NCBI GenBank assembly: GCA_903813345.2
Contig: CAIIXF020000006.1
Span: forward strand, 37,105,936 to 37,167,347
DNA from: Owenia fusiformis
Lineage: Eukaryota > Annelida > Polychaeta > Sabellida > Oweniidae
Length of the DNA: 61,412 nt
Direction of reading: 5' to 3'
This document shows positions 1 through 12,456 of this stretch, piece by piece. A program made the translations under genes and the position numbers. Numbering within the stretch: the first letter of the stretch is position 1; every line of letters begins with the position of its first letter. A model generated the notes under the pieces. That model was given only the letters and a program-made list of their open reading frames with translations, was not told the origin of the DNA and ran no database searches.

Positions 1-1200
1 AATCCCCTAAAAACCCATTAACAAGAATTGGTCGAAAAGAAGTGTGAAAAATTATATGAATATTAATTATCATCATGCCAGATTTTTGCCCACATTATTT
101 TCTAAAAAGTTCCCATTTATTTCAGTTTTTGTTGATACTTTTGAAACTGGTAAGATTAGTAACTGAATCCCAGAACCTCGGTTCAGACAATTCTCATGAA
201 CTTTTTACTCTACTCATTTAAACCATTAAGTCATTATCTCTTCAAAATACATGTTTTATAATATTTTAAACAATAAAAGTTAGCAAATTCTTTATACAAT
301 TACATTACAATGTTTTCCATGTATCAAAATGTAAATTTCACCTACAGAATACTGGTTTTTGGTCAATTTGTACATCATCACCCATTAATTTATCATATCC
401 TATTGTTGAACAAAATTGACATCATATACCAATATGTTTATGAATCTATGGAAGCGAGACAACACATCATTAATTGAATATAATAGCTTCTTGGCTCCAT
501 TCAAAGTTATACTGTCACTCAATAGACTAGACTTCCCCCTTTCTTGGAACCACTTCTTGCCATTGGCTATGTGATTTACCTGTCAAATCTACCATCAGTA
601 CTTACTATAAAACATGTTCAATTGAATGCAAGATATCTTTATCTAAGTTTAACTTAAATTGGCATTCTGCAACATCCATAGAAGTTTAAGATTGTGTTAT
701 TGAGTTCAAGGTAATATTGATAAATTACTAAATTACTAACATTTTCCAATTTGGAAGCCTCAGTTAATTTTACAAAAATTAAATGGAAGTGAACAATTTC
801 TTCTTGTTTTACATTATGATGTCTTATTCACATGTTTATATTCACATGCCAAGAAATGATGCATCTTAAATGTCTACAGTAAACAAAGCTACCAGTTCCC
901 AAAACATTCTGCCGTTATGATGATATCAGCACAACAGAAGTATTTATCCTAAGATTTCTGTATTTGTAAGCAATATGTAGAGTATTCAAGATTATTATGA
1001 CCTAAGTTTCAAAAATCTATGAACTAAAAATCAAACTTTGTCACACTATTATAATAACAATACTACACTTACTCTCGACAAGGATATGTTTGTTCCAATG
1101 TTGCACAACTTTATTCTTCTCTGTTGCCTTAAAATTGACAATGCTACATACGTTACAATGATATTTTTGACATTGTTGGCATTTTGTGTAAAGCTTCCTC
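1..1200. other. AT-rich stretch without recognisable gene
   Basis: I see no conserved protein, RNA gene or clear inverted repeat here. The short open frames do not resemble any family and have no splice-site context. Confidence 0.5.
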
Positions 1201-1207
1201 TAGTTCT

Positions 1208-1440
1208 CTTAATGTCTTAATATGCGATAATATTTGCCGCTCCGTCATAATTTTTCAATAAAACTAATATGTGATAATATGTGCCGTTCTATCATAATTT
1301 TTCAAAACATCCTAATATGCAAGAATATGTGCCGTTCTATCATAATTTTTCAAAACATCATAATATGAAATACTATGTGCCGTTCTATCATAATTGTTCA
1401 ATGCATCATAATATGCAATGATATGTGGGACAATTTACGT
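1208..1440. repeat. 48-bp tandem array, about 4.5 copies
   Basis: Units begin with a TAATATG-like word and share the core TGCCGTTCTATCATAATTTTT. Copies start near 1211, 1265, 1313 and 1361, and the last is truncated near 1430. The first unit is the most diverged. No coding role is seen. Confidence 0.8.
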
Positions 1441-2045
1441 ATTGATATTTTAAAAATCTGTTGATGTACTAGAGACTGTGACATATATGTTGATTTCATA
1501 GACATGCAATGTGTCGTTTTTTGTTGACCAGACTTTAAGCAATCATTACCACAAGGTACCTGTTTGAAATATTGCTTATCTTTAAAAAAATATCACTTTA
1601 ATGATGGATTTTTTGAGCAAGCTAATAAAATGTATGTGCTACCAACTCATGAAAGCGGGATGTTTGATATGTCTTATAGTCACATAATTAAGTATGTTTT
1701 ACTATATGTATACGATTTGTGAAATATTTGTATCCTCCAACACATCGGCCATATTAATATACACTATTGGTGCATTATTTTGGTGAAAGCTATGCAACAA
1801 GGTACATTTTGATGCCATATCTTCGATTGCAGACAACGGAAATATTTATTTATTTATTAATTTATTCATTTATTTAAGTGTCACCTATCTAAGATAGCCA
1901 GCCCTACCTGGGCTTATGAGACACATTTTACATAAGTTACATAATAATAATACATAATAATTCAACAATACAAATATAGAATTAGTGCAATTCAGCTCAA
2001 CATCATTATTGATTTTGATTTTTAAATAAAACTCTTTTCCTTATA

Positions 2046-3111
2046 CGAGGGTTGTCCCAGAAGTAATGCACTATATGCTCTAACTTTCTTAAATATTCTT
2101 CAATTCAGCTGAAATTTTGTGTATATAACAATTGAAGTTTTATCTATTATATACTGAAGTTTCAGCATCCAACATTTATATTGAGTCTCAATATGGCTGC
2201 TATAACAACATGGGGGTAGGGGTGGGCGGGGCAGGTACCAATTTTTCTAATTATGAAAAGATCTAAAGTGTTATTTTATTAATATTTCTTTCCTTTAAAT
2301 GGTCAAAATGTTTGGGAAATTGTTAAATTTATTCAGCATGGTGTTAACCAAGTACAAATAATGACATTTAGCACTGTGATGTCATAAAACCACATTTCAA
2401 CAGTCACGAATTCAAATACAGTCACAGTCTAGAATTTGCAAAAATGGCTGCAATTCTCACCTGATAACAGAAGGCCTTGCGTTTGGTGGCCTGATGTCAT
2501 ACTTCACTTGGAATCTCAGCCACGCAAAACAATGCTACCATGAAGAAAGTATATTAGGAGTATATACCAGATAGAACTACAATTATAGGGTGGCAGAAGA
2601 GATTTAAAAGAGACGATTTGACCCTGGATGACAACTGCAAACATAGGAGGCAAAAACTCCACAAGTCAAAGTTGAAGAAATTGCCGAGAGTGTTTGACCT
2701 GACAGGCATCAAAAGTACATAACATGCAAAGGGCAATATTTTGAGAAAATGTGATATGGGATAATGTGCAATATACATTCATTAAATCTACGATGTGCTC
2801 AGAGTAATTTAGTATCTTAAAATGTATTTTTGAGCATACTTCTTATAGCTACACCAAATGGCATTTGTTGATTAATCATTTCATATTTTCAATTTTTTAT
2901 TCCTTTTGACGTGACTGTATAACCTGCCCCGCCCTACCCAAACACACCGACTTGATTTTATTATAACATCAATATAGTTTTATCAGTCAACATGGATTTT
3001 TTTAGAATAATCAAAATGTCTCTAAGGAACATTTACTGAAAATTTCATAGAAAAATATCAATTATTGATAAAGTTAGAGCATATAGTGCATTACTTCTGG
3101 GACAACCCTCG
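2046..3111 (+). mobile_element. mariner-type DNA transposon, decayed
   Basis: Terminal inverted repeats start CGAGGGTTGTCCCAGAAGTA at the left, mirrored at the right end, and both ends are flanked by TA, the mariner target duplication. The match continues inward about 45 bp (AATGCACTATATGCTCTAAC). Around 2540-2705 on the plus strand is a remnant of a transposase N-terminal helix-turn-helix region (RTTIIGWQKRFKRDDLTLDD, then KHRRQK). The frame is broken on both sides and no catalytic DDD core remains, so it is non-autonomous. Confidence 0.85.
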
Positions 3112-3319
3112 TATAGAATATTTTTTGCAAATACTTTCCAAAGCATTTAATATATTTTTTATTTTCAAAGATATCTTTAAACCTGCACATCGCTCCAAAA
3201 CGCAATATGTTGACATATATTGTTTTTACATTTTTAAGCTCTAATATAAAGTTTATGTAAATAAAATTGTATTTTTTGCGTAATATCAAAGAATAATCAT
3301 TTAGTTAAAAAAATAAAAA

Positions 3320-3389
3320 GGCGAGTGCGGGATTCGAACCCGGGCCTCCCGCGTGCTAAGCGAGGATTCTACCGTTACACCACCGTGTT
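3320..3389 (-). tRNA. tRNA-like gene, Gly-type body with AGC (Ala) anticodon
   Basis: On the minus strand the D-arm to T-arm sequence follows animal tRNA-Gly closely (GTGGTGTAACGGTAGAATCC, CGCGGGAGGCCCGGG). It has an intact T loop and B box (GGTTCGAATCC). The anticodon loop reads TTAGCAC, giving AGC (Ala), where Gly-GCC tRNA has CTGCCAC. The anticodon stem CTCGC/GCGGG pairs. The outermost acceptor stem (AACACGG against ACTCGCC) pairs poorly and the T stem has one mismatch. A run of five T lies just past the 3' end, as expected for Pol III termination. It is either a pseudogene or an atypical tRNA. Confidence 0.6.
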
Positions 3390-3479
3390 CTTGTGAAATG
3401 TTTAATATTGACTATAATCAACCTAATGGATGGTGTTCAGACATTCTGATACTCAGACCATCTCTGCTATTTTTAATCA

Positions 3480-3600
3480 TAAATATGCATAAGAACTGAT
3501 TTAAACCAGAAGGGCCTCGTACCATCCTCGCCATGTTAAATATAAAAGTGACATTAATTTAGGGAATATATCTGCAAGGGCTACGAAAATGTTACATAAT
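3480..3600 (+). repeat. dispersed copy of the 167-bp repeat
   Basis: This carries the same word series as the tandem copies at 5.8-6.2 kb: ATGCATAAGAA, TTGATTTAAACCAG, CCTCGTACCATCCTCGCCAT, then ATCTGCAAGGGCTAC. It is a single copy about 2.3 kb from the array. Confidence 0.8.
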
Positions 3601-4211
3601 AAGGCCGTAACAGATAATCAAAAGTATATTTTGAAATGTGTCTTTGATCTAACAATCATTATTAAAAGAGCCCATTTGGATTACTTGTGAAACATAGCTA
3701 GGTTACCCGCCATGTTAGTACCTAAATTGTATTCTAGGATCAATATTATATGATCTGATTCAAAAAGATTTTCAAACTCATAAACATTTCAGACAGAAGT
3801 GTGAATAAGATTCAACATACATTGTATTCATGTTCTACATACCCTCATAATAACGTTGACCGAATTTCATGGTAGTATTCACACCATTCAAGTTGTAATT
3901 CGCAATTTTATAAGAGAAATATCTCCCACGTGTTTTCTTTTTCCTCCATCTTGGAATTAAATGTAAGGGGTTTGTATTTCTAAATCATGGGCCTAATTTA
4001 CGACTAATTATCATTATAATCATCCTATATGTTAACTATCAACCAATAATCTACTTCAGAACAAAGACGTTTTAATTTACCACTTCATATTACTATCACC
4101 CTCAGACATTTCCATATCTTAATTATCACCTAAAAATCGTAAATCAGTATTATTGTAAGTTAATTTACGTTGAACATGCTACTGATAATTAGGCCATAAT
4201 TATCATTGATT

Positions 4212-4420
4212 TACTGTATAAGTGGTAATTTTGCCTAATCATTTAATTTGCCTATTTCCTAATTTTTGCCAGGTTCGGAAAATTAAATGTCGGAAATATT
4301 GTCTTTATAATGTTATCCAATGGGAGGTTTCTTGTCATTAGGAAAATTAAAATTAGGAAAATGATGAAATTTGACTATTCGGAAAATTAACCACTCGGAT
4401 TAAATACCACTTATACAGTA
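4212..4420. mobile_element. 209-bp MITE, ATT-flanked
   Basis: The ends TACTGTATAAGTGGTA and TACCACTTATACAGTA are mirror images, and ATT stands on both sides (4209-4211 and 4421-4423). There is no coding capacity. Confidence 0.7.
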
Positions 4421-4792
4421 ATTAAAGGAATCCAACACCTTGCAAAACTTCTTAACGGAGAGGAATAAGGGAAAATGCTTGCCGGATTCTGAATCTGTGT
4501 ATTTTTTAATGATTTTTCACCGTCTTAGAATTTCAATTTTTTTCCTTTGAAAAAATGAGATTTGCATTGTTTTCCAATTAGACAAATGAGTAAACATGAA
4601 TAGCTCGAAATCTAACGGTGAGATTTTGTTTTAAAAAATCATGGATATCAAGGCTAAATATGGCTATACAATAAACAAAAAAAGGCAATGCTTGGACTCT
4701 TCATATTCACACAAAAAATTAATTAGTAAATGAGGTTTGATATTTGTGAGAATAAGTTGTACGAGTCGCAATGCTCTACAAACACCAGACTA

Positions 4793-5035
4793 CAGGGTGG
4801 ATTAGGATCAATGACACACATAAAAATTAATTTAAAAACATTTCATGATAATTATCTCAAACAAAAGCAGTTAGCGAAGGATACATTTCATTACACTCAA
4901 TAAATAGTTATCACTTTTGACTATATATACATATCTCGTGGGAATGTATTTCCATCTGCTCAAGATATCATATTTTAGCTTCGAAAATCACAATCGTTGG
5001 ATAATACATTTGTCTCAGAATGATAGGCCACCCTG
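4793..5035. mobile_element. small TA-flanked mariner-type MITE
   Basis: It starts CAGGGTGG and ends CCACCCTG, with TA on each side. The inverted repeat is clear for only about 8-11 bp. The CAGGGTG end is shared with the larger elements at 11562 and 13328. Confidence 0.6.
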
Positions 5036-5039
5036 TAGC

Positions 5040-5785
5040 AATGTAGCTTTCACTTGAAGTGTACCCTTGAAAATAATGAACTTACTTTCAAATTGGTCTT
5101 GCTTTTGTGGTGTATGTGGCTTTTTAGCAAATCTGCCACGCTCATTTCTTTCCAGAACCATCTTGTTCACATGTAACACTAGGCTATACGCGCATGTATA
5201 GACAGATGACATAGATATACATATAAATTATATATTGCACCTGTATTTACTTCCATGGGAACATTCCCTTTGGAAAAATGCAAATGCCTGAACATATATT
5301 TTCATCTTATATATGACTTCAAGCTAACATATTATTTCATATTTATATTTCCATAGTTAGTCTAACATAAATAACAGATCCATGAGAACAATATTCTTTG
5401 TTTTCTTAAAAATTGATGGGTTTACTGTGAATTCAATAAATTACAATTTGCAAGGGGTAAGTATACTGTATGACCCTTAGTTGCAAAGTACTGTTTATAT
5501 ATGCAGCTCAATAGCATAAAATGTACTGAATGAAGCATATGATATGGATTAGTCGTGTGACACACAAACTGACCAATACATGAGGGTATTAGCTACTTTT
5601 CACAGAAACCAAAGGAGGACAGTGCTTTTATTTCAACTGGGAGCTTACCTCCACACGACTGATCATGTGACCATGGTGTTGGGTCCCTTTAACGCTTAAC
5701 TGAATTCCAATTGCCAGCAGCATTGTTGATAATTAGGTGTAAATTAGTTGGTAATAAGTTGTAAAGTAGTTTTATTTTTCAATTG
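5040..5785. other. no feature recognised
   Basis: AT-rich DNA with no protein similarity, RNA gene or repeat that I can support. Confidence 0.45.
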
Positions 5786-5790
5786 GGAAA

Positions 5791-6190
5791 TATGCATTAG
5801 AATTGATTTAAACAAGGAGGGGCCTCGTAACATCCTCGCCATGTTAGATATAAAGGTGACAATAATTTAGGGAATAAATATCTGCAAGGGCTACCAAAAT
5901 CGTATCACATCGTCCAATAGTTCATATAAACATAAAATTTGCTCATTTTTAATCATAAATATGCATAAGAATTGATTTAAACCAGGAGGGGCCTCGTACC
6001 ATCCTCGCCATGTTAAATATAAAGGTGACAATAATTTAGGGAATATATCTGCAAGGGCTACCAAAGTCGTAACACATCGACCAATAGTTCATATAAACAT
6101 AATATTTACTCATTTTTATTCATGAATATGCATAAGAATTGATTTAAACTTAGAGGGGCCTCGCACCATCCTCGCCATGTTAAACTATAG
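5791..6190 (+). repeat. 167-169-bp tandem repeat, about 2.4 copies
   Basis: Units begin near 5791, 5960 and 6127 with ATGCATAAGAATTGATTTAA. They share GAGGGGCCTCGTACCATCCT and CTGCAAGGGCTACC. The third unit breaks off near 6185. The same unit occurs alone at 3480. Confidence 0.85.
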
Positions 6191-6820
6191 AGTGTCTGCG
6201 AGTTTTATAAGAGTAGGTAGTAAAATCTGCAGCATGTATAGTATGCTGAGATGACAGACACATGCTCACGTCGGAACTATTTTGACCTACATCGCTATTT
6301 TCGTAATTCAAATGAAAGCTGAACCCCTCCTCTTTATTTTGATATCAAAAAATGCCATACGAGGAACCCTAAAAGCCAACTATGGCGTTATTTAGAACAA
6401 AGCCACAGTATTTTAAATGGATTATATAGGGGTCACACCTTTTGGCGGATGGATATGGAACCTCACACCTTAAATTCGCTATTAGATCTCCTGTCGAGGA
6501 GACACGAAAGTTTTTCCTTATATGGTAAAAATATTTCGCATGATGCAGTTCGCGGGGGTCAACTTTTTGCTATCAGAAACAATAAGTCTTCAATAATCTT
6601 TAAATGAAGTCCTTTGAAGAAGGATGGTATTTCACAGCTCCCTTGATTTTTGAATTATAAAAGACGTATTGCCCGTCGTATTGCCCGCCCGGGAATTCTG
6701 AATCGTCCCGTTTCGTCCAGTACAGTTGTGACGTGCATTAAAATGGCAGACAGAAAAGACATGGACTCAATAGGCAACAGGTAGCGAATGTCTAGCAATG
6801 ATATAATAAAACAAATATTT
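6190..6820. other. no feature recognised
   Basis: I see no gene here. A short direct repeat of GTATTGCCCG occurs near 6665-6690. Confidence 0.4.
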
Positions 6821-6827
6821 TATCCTA

Positions 6828-7328
6828 TGTCCGGGCCACAGGCAATGGAACATAGACTGAAATAATCCCCCCCCCACTCTCTAGACTATAAGTAATATTT
6901 ATATTTTTCAGTAATATTTTTCAGTAAAATTTCTGAAATATTACCAACATTTGACTTGAATAGTAACAATATATTTATAAATATAATTTCTAATGATAAT
7001 ATCATCTTCCAACGACATCTTGGTAAATTTATATACCATTCATTTAACAATTTAGAATAATCAGCAAAATTTGTGCATCACACTTTAAAATATTTTGCCT
7101 TTCTTGTATGCTTTCTGTAAATATATCAAATCATGTATATTTTTATAAAGATGTAGTTTTAGTAAGTTAGTAGTAGATAGTAGTTTTAGTGAGTAGTTTA
7201 TGACTAATGTAATCATGTTATGATACAATATGTCAATAAAAGTTATATAAAAGTTATATATATATTTACTTATATACAGAGAGTGGGGGGGATATTATTT
7301 CTATGTTCCATTGCCTGTGGTCCGGGCA
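6828..7328. mobile_element. foldback MITE with about 70-bp terminal inverted repeats
   Basis: The left end (CCACAGGCAATGGAACATAG, then a C-run and CACTCTCT) is mirrored at 7260-7325 (AGAGAGTG, a G-run, then TATGTTCCATTGCCTGTGG). The interior is AT-rich and non-coding. Confidence 0.75.
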
Positions 7329-7433
7329 ATACCTGTTGCACTTTCAATGATTTTTGCAGCATGTATTTCCCTCGCCCTTCGGGCTGCGGGTAATACATGC
7401 TGCAAAAATCATTGAAAGATGAACAGGTATTGC
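7325..7433. repeat. 109-bp hairpin with CTTCG apex
   Basis: The arms read ATACCTGTTGCACTTTCAAT and ATTGAAAGATGAACAGGTAT. The stem continues through TGATTTTTGCAGCATGTAT to an apex containing CGCCCTTCGGGC. It abuts the MITE to its left. Confidence 0.8.
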
Positions 7434-8159
7434 CCTCCATAGAATGAAATATTTGCTTAGTATTCCAAGGAAAATTCATGTACATAAACAATGCCAGTGA
7501 AGTATTGTTGTGTGGTTGGATGTACCTCCGATTCTCGGAAGCACTCTCAGCACGGGAAATACCCATGGATGAAGAAAGTGAATTTATTTCCATGCCAAAA
7601 ACTTACTGAACACAGCTAGGGAACGTTCAAATATACCGTCTTGTGAAGTGGTTTTCTCCAACTTCCAGCAGGCGCGCTGGAATAAATTAACGGTATTAAG
7701 AAGATAATTGAATGTAACTTGCCCTTTTTATGACGCGTGGTGACAATAAGTCCTACTTGTTGTGTAATTTGCAGTTAAAGTGGAGAAATTCCAGACCTGG
7801 TGCGCACCATTTTTTACACTGCGCTGCGCAGTGTACTTTATATGCGCATGGGCACTGCCGCCAAAAGATCACGTGACTATTCATATTTAGCTTATGCAAG
7901 TTATTTTGTAGCAAATCTTTACTTTTGAAAGTCAAAAGATCTCGCGAGACGAAATGGCTGCAATCTAAAATCAAAAGTTTTGTTGTCGAATAGAACATTG
8001 ATTAACTACAACAACAGTCTGTTGAAGGATCAAAATTAGGTAACAACAAATAAATTATGTATTGATTTATTTATATAGCGTATTATAAAAGCTACTCAGC
8101 ACAGTGTTACATGTAAGTCAAAATGGGCTCGAATTTTTCTCTTCAACTCAAGATAAGCT

Positions 8160-8565
8160 TACAGTAAAATTTTAAATGTTTGTGAGTAAGCTTACTTTGA
8201 ATTTAAAAAATAAGCAATCAAATGACCAAATTGAAACGGTTTATGTTAAAATAAAAACATTGATATTTATCCTAACTTTTGTATATTTTAGTTTGTTTTG
8301 TAGTTTAGCTATCATATCTGTGTCCTCTCCTCTTATATTTTGATACTTCTCTGCCATGTTATTTTCGGAAAAATTAACATGGCTGAAACTCCCTAAATTA
8401 CAAAAGGCCACAGCTCTGCTGCACATTATACAAAACTAACTGAAATATACAAAAGTTAGGATAAATATAAATGTTTCTATTTTTACATAAACTGTTTCCA
8501 TTTGTTCATTTGATTGCTTATTTTTTAAATTCAAAGTACTCACAAACATTTAAAATTTTACTATA
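8160..8565. mobile_element. about 406-bp palindromic MITE inside the THAP transposon
   Basis: Left arm words AGTAAAATTTTAAATGTTTG, AATAAGCAATCAAATGA and TTATCCTAACTTTTGTATAT all recur inverted on the right between 8430 and 8565. It separates the two halves of the THAP domain. Confidence 0.8.
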
Positions 8566-9820
8566 ATTTCAATCCAGCTTCCCAGAGCTGACAGAACGGT
8601 AAAGTAACCAAAAACAGATAACATCAGGAATAGAACTGTGTTCAGAAGAAGCATTTTGTGGACAATGAGCCAACATCGGCTAACCCTGTACCAACTTTGT
8701 GTATGGTCCCAGGCCCAGTGTCTTGAAAATCACGTAGCCCTAAGAAAAGATCTACCCACAAACTTAACCCCGCTGACTCCACCTCACCCACTTTACGGAC
8801 AGCTATTCCTACTATAGATCTAGTTGATGAAAATTTGGATGTAGATGAGGCAGATCTAGCTCTCAACAATGTATGTGTTAAGAAAATGTGTCAAGTGTAA
8901 ACAATGTTGATGAGAATTTGGATGGCGATGCTACAGATATAGCTCTCAACAGTGTATGTGTATGAATTGAAACCTGTAGTCTTACAAGTTCAAGATAATG
9001 AATTCAGTCTAGTTTTAGTTTTCTAAAAATGGCGTGGTATTAATTTGGGATCAATTGATTCTTATCGCTTGAACCATCTGTGATCTGTATGATGAATCGT
9101 TACCAAAATAACCTCACATTTATGGGGGTAGTACACTAGTTTAATTGAAATAATAAATGTTCACGTAATCCTCATAAATTACGTAATTTAATATAATTAG
9201 TTCGTACACCTCACTAAAAAATGTACATTATATATGTAAATGCTAATATAACTAGAGATCCAAACCACTTAAATAAGTAGACTATATAATTAATAGAAAA
9301 AAATTTTGATATTAGAAATATCTTTTCATTGATTCATATTAATGACATTAATTGTACTGTTTATATTTTAGGATAACATAGTCAGTGACCAGAAGGTGGA
9401 AGAAACTGCTGTGATCTTTGTAACGCAAGATAACATCTATGAAGTTGAGGTTTCAATCCCTGGGGATCTCCCTAAGACAAGACCTCCCATTGGTGAAATG
9501 TCAGGTAGGCTAGAATAGACCGATAGGTCAAACATTTTCAGTTGCGGATCCAGAAGTCAACAAGGGGGGGGGGCAAATTCCAAATTTTAAAAATTAAGGC
9601 CCATTTTATGGTAATTTATGCCAAAAAGGCCAATTTTTGAGGCCTTACAAATTTTTTGGGGCCCTAAAATTTTTTCAACTTTCTTTAAGATATTTATAGT
9701 TAGAATTGTTTGCCATATTTTACTTATATTTTGTTTAATATTTATAATGTTCCTATTTGATTTCATATAATAAATCATTAATAGAAACAGACTGTACTTC
9801 TACCAATATTGGACGCTACA

Positions 9821-10254
9821 ATACTGTACTCCCAGTTAATTTCGCAAGTTTTATTTTTGTGAATTTTGAGAAATCACCATTACATGGCTTTTAAAATTTG
9901 TGGATTTCACTAATTCATTATACATTCCTGAACAGTAACTGTCATTTTTGGAAAAGATTTCAAATTACTAGATTTTGGTCAATGGCACGCTACATCTCAA
10001 CTTCTATTACATCGTCATTTTTTAGTTTATTTGATCATATAAGCCAGTGTAAGTGACATTGTTGCTCGTATCCCATTAATCACCCAATAATATTGCACAA
10101 ATGTTTTACACAAAACAAAAAGCTTCGAAATTCCAGGTAATAACAAATCCCCGGGGATTAAATTAATTGGCAAAATTCGAGACAATTTATTTTTGCTGCA
10201 GTCGCGAAAAGTGTGAAACTAAATCGCATGCAAAAATAATGGGAGTACAGTATT
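9821..10254. mobile_element. about 434-bp MITE with 14-bp ends
   Basis: ATACTGTACTCCCA at 9821 is mirrored by TGGGAGTACAGTAT at 10240. Internal similarity of the arms is weak. It lies between the linker exon and the DDE exon of the THAP transposon. Confidence 0.55.
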
Positions 10255-11561
10255 TTGTATTTTTGTGAGTTTTCCAATTTTCACATTTGTTTTTACACAC
10301 TCTCACCTAAAGTACAGAAATACTTTAACTTATTTGTTGCATGCAGTATTTTAGTGCATTTGTTTCTGTATTTTAGTGTACTTTTCTCCAACTTTTTCAA
10401 TGTATATCACAATGTGCATCAATGTATGATTATGGCACATCGCAATAACATTACTGCTTATTCAAAAAATTGTTCATAAATTTTATTTAAAGAGGCTCTA
10501 TGCCATAGGAATTAGCACAATCAAGACCCCTCTGGACTTTTTTGCATATTGAGTTTCACCACATATATACCCATCTACTTACCAAAGAAGTCCCAAATCC
10601 CCCTCTTTCAGTGTTAATTTTGCGATTGTGCTGGTCGATCTAATTATTTTCGAAGAAATTAATTCAATCTGAAGTTTGAATATACCGGGAAAGTCCTCCT
10701 GTTATCTGATTGGTCGTTGAATTTGTTTATCATAAACCTTATTGGCTGCCTGGTTCAAGGCGCTTGTGTGACTCAATGGGGATTCTCCTCGGGTCGCTAG
10801 CCGAGGAATCGATTGTGTTTAATTCTGGAGTTTGGTTGTTCTGTTGATTATTTCCGATATTTCGGCAATAATATACCCAAAAGTTATTCTCAAGATATAT
10901 CCATGGTATGTGAGATATTATATGAGCAATAACAATAGGACATCATTGATTGTCTGGGGGAGAAACCTATGGCATAATGCATCTTTAATATATTTTAATA
11001 TTACTTTCTTTCAGTGCTAATCCAAAGTGCAAGGCCAGCCACTGAGCATGAATATGCTCATCAGTCTCCAGTGAAACTAAATCAAGACTAAGGAAGTGGC
11101 TACACAGACTGACATATTGAGAGTGGAATTCAATGAAATGGAGCGAGAAGCCTCGGCTAAAGGACAAGCCCAAGCTCAGAAGGGAATTGTTTTTAGAACA
11201 TATATTAAAGGATGATACCACTATAAACAAATTTATCGGTGTTAGACCAAGGTCATTTTTAGATGGACTGTTTTGTATGCTAGTTGGGTGCGATATGAAA
11301 ATGAAATATTGGAAAAGCCCTAAAAGCGCAACAAAGAAAAACATATGCCTGAGAGCTTCAAGAAAGCATTCCCAAACACAAGATCTATAATCGACTGCAC
11401 TGAATTTTTTACCGAAAAACCGAACTCCCCTATGGCACAATCCACAACCTACAGTACTTATAAAAGCCACAACACTGCCAAACTTCTAGTTGGAATTACT
11501 CCCTGTGGTGCATTCCACTTTGTATCAAAACTTTATGCTGGTAATACATCAGACAGATATA

Positions 11562-12456
11562 CAGGGTGTTCAAAAAAAAACGCAACCCAAAGAAATCGCT
11601 ATATCTTGAAAGATGCTAGTTCAATTATGTTCATTTTTTCAGGAAAGAAAGAAGAGACTGTGTATGTATAGCTCCTGTAGATGATTAGTTGTAAAACATG
11701 ATGCCTTGGACACCTGCTCAAAAGACAGTTGTACTAGGAAAATATGAAAAACACAGTCAGGGGTGACTGCAACCCCCAAAAAACTTAATAACTTCCTAAC
11801 CATAGTGTTTTGGCTCTTTAAATTTGGCACAAATCATCTTCATTCACTGTATGTTAAATGTGTAGAGTGAAATCAAAATCACTTCAGTGACTTTACAGTC
11901 ATGGTCAAAATGCTTTCAAATCGCAGTCAAACACCCTGGTTCAGGCAGACTTAAGAAGGCATTTTGACCATGACTGTAAAGTCCTTGGAGTGATTTGGAT
12001 GAAACTCCAGAAATTCACCGCACATTGAATGAGGATAATTTGTGTAAAATCTGAAGTGCCAAAACACTATGGTTAGAAAGTTATTTCTGACTGCATTTTT
12101 CATATTTTCCTAGTACAACTGTCTTTTGAGCAGGTGTCCAAGGCATCATGTTTTACAACTTATTAACAACAGGAGCTATACATACACAGTCTCTTCTTTC
12201 TTTTCCAGGAAAAATGAACATTATTGAATTAGTACTTTCCAAGATATAGTGATTTTCCATTCGCGCTTTTCGTTTTTTCCTAGTACAACTGTCTTTTGAG
12301 CAGGTGTCCATTGTCCAAGACATCCTGTTTTACAACTAACAACAGGACCTATACATACACACTCTCTCGTTTGTTTCCTGAAAATATGAACACAATTGGA
12401 TTAGTATTTTCCAAGATATAGCGATTTCTTTGGGTTGCATTTTTTTGAACACCCTG
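11562..12456. mobile_element. mariner-type foldback inserted in the DDE transposase
   Basis: The ends CAGGGTGTTCAAAAAAAA and its mirror are flanked by TA. The inverted match extends through AACCCAAAGAAATCGCTATA. A second word, CTAGTACAACTGTCTTTTGA, occurs once on the minus strand near 11715 and twice on the plus strand near 12110 and 12280, so the right arm is partly duplicated. It has no transposase of its own and it splits the DDE domain after LYAGNTSDR. Confidence 0.85.

Noticed and set aside
8642-8869. Minus-strand frame of 75 residues
   Set aside because: It is the antisense of the THAP transposon linker region; the plus strand carries the recognisable motif.
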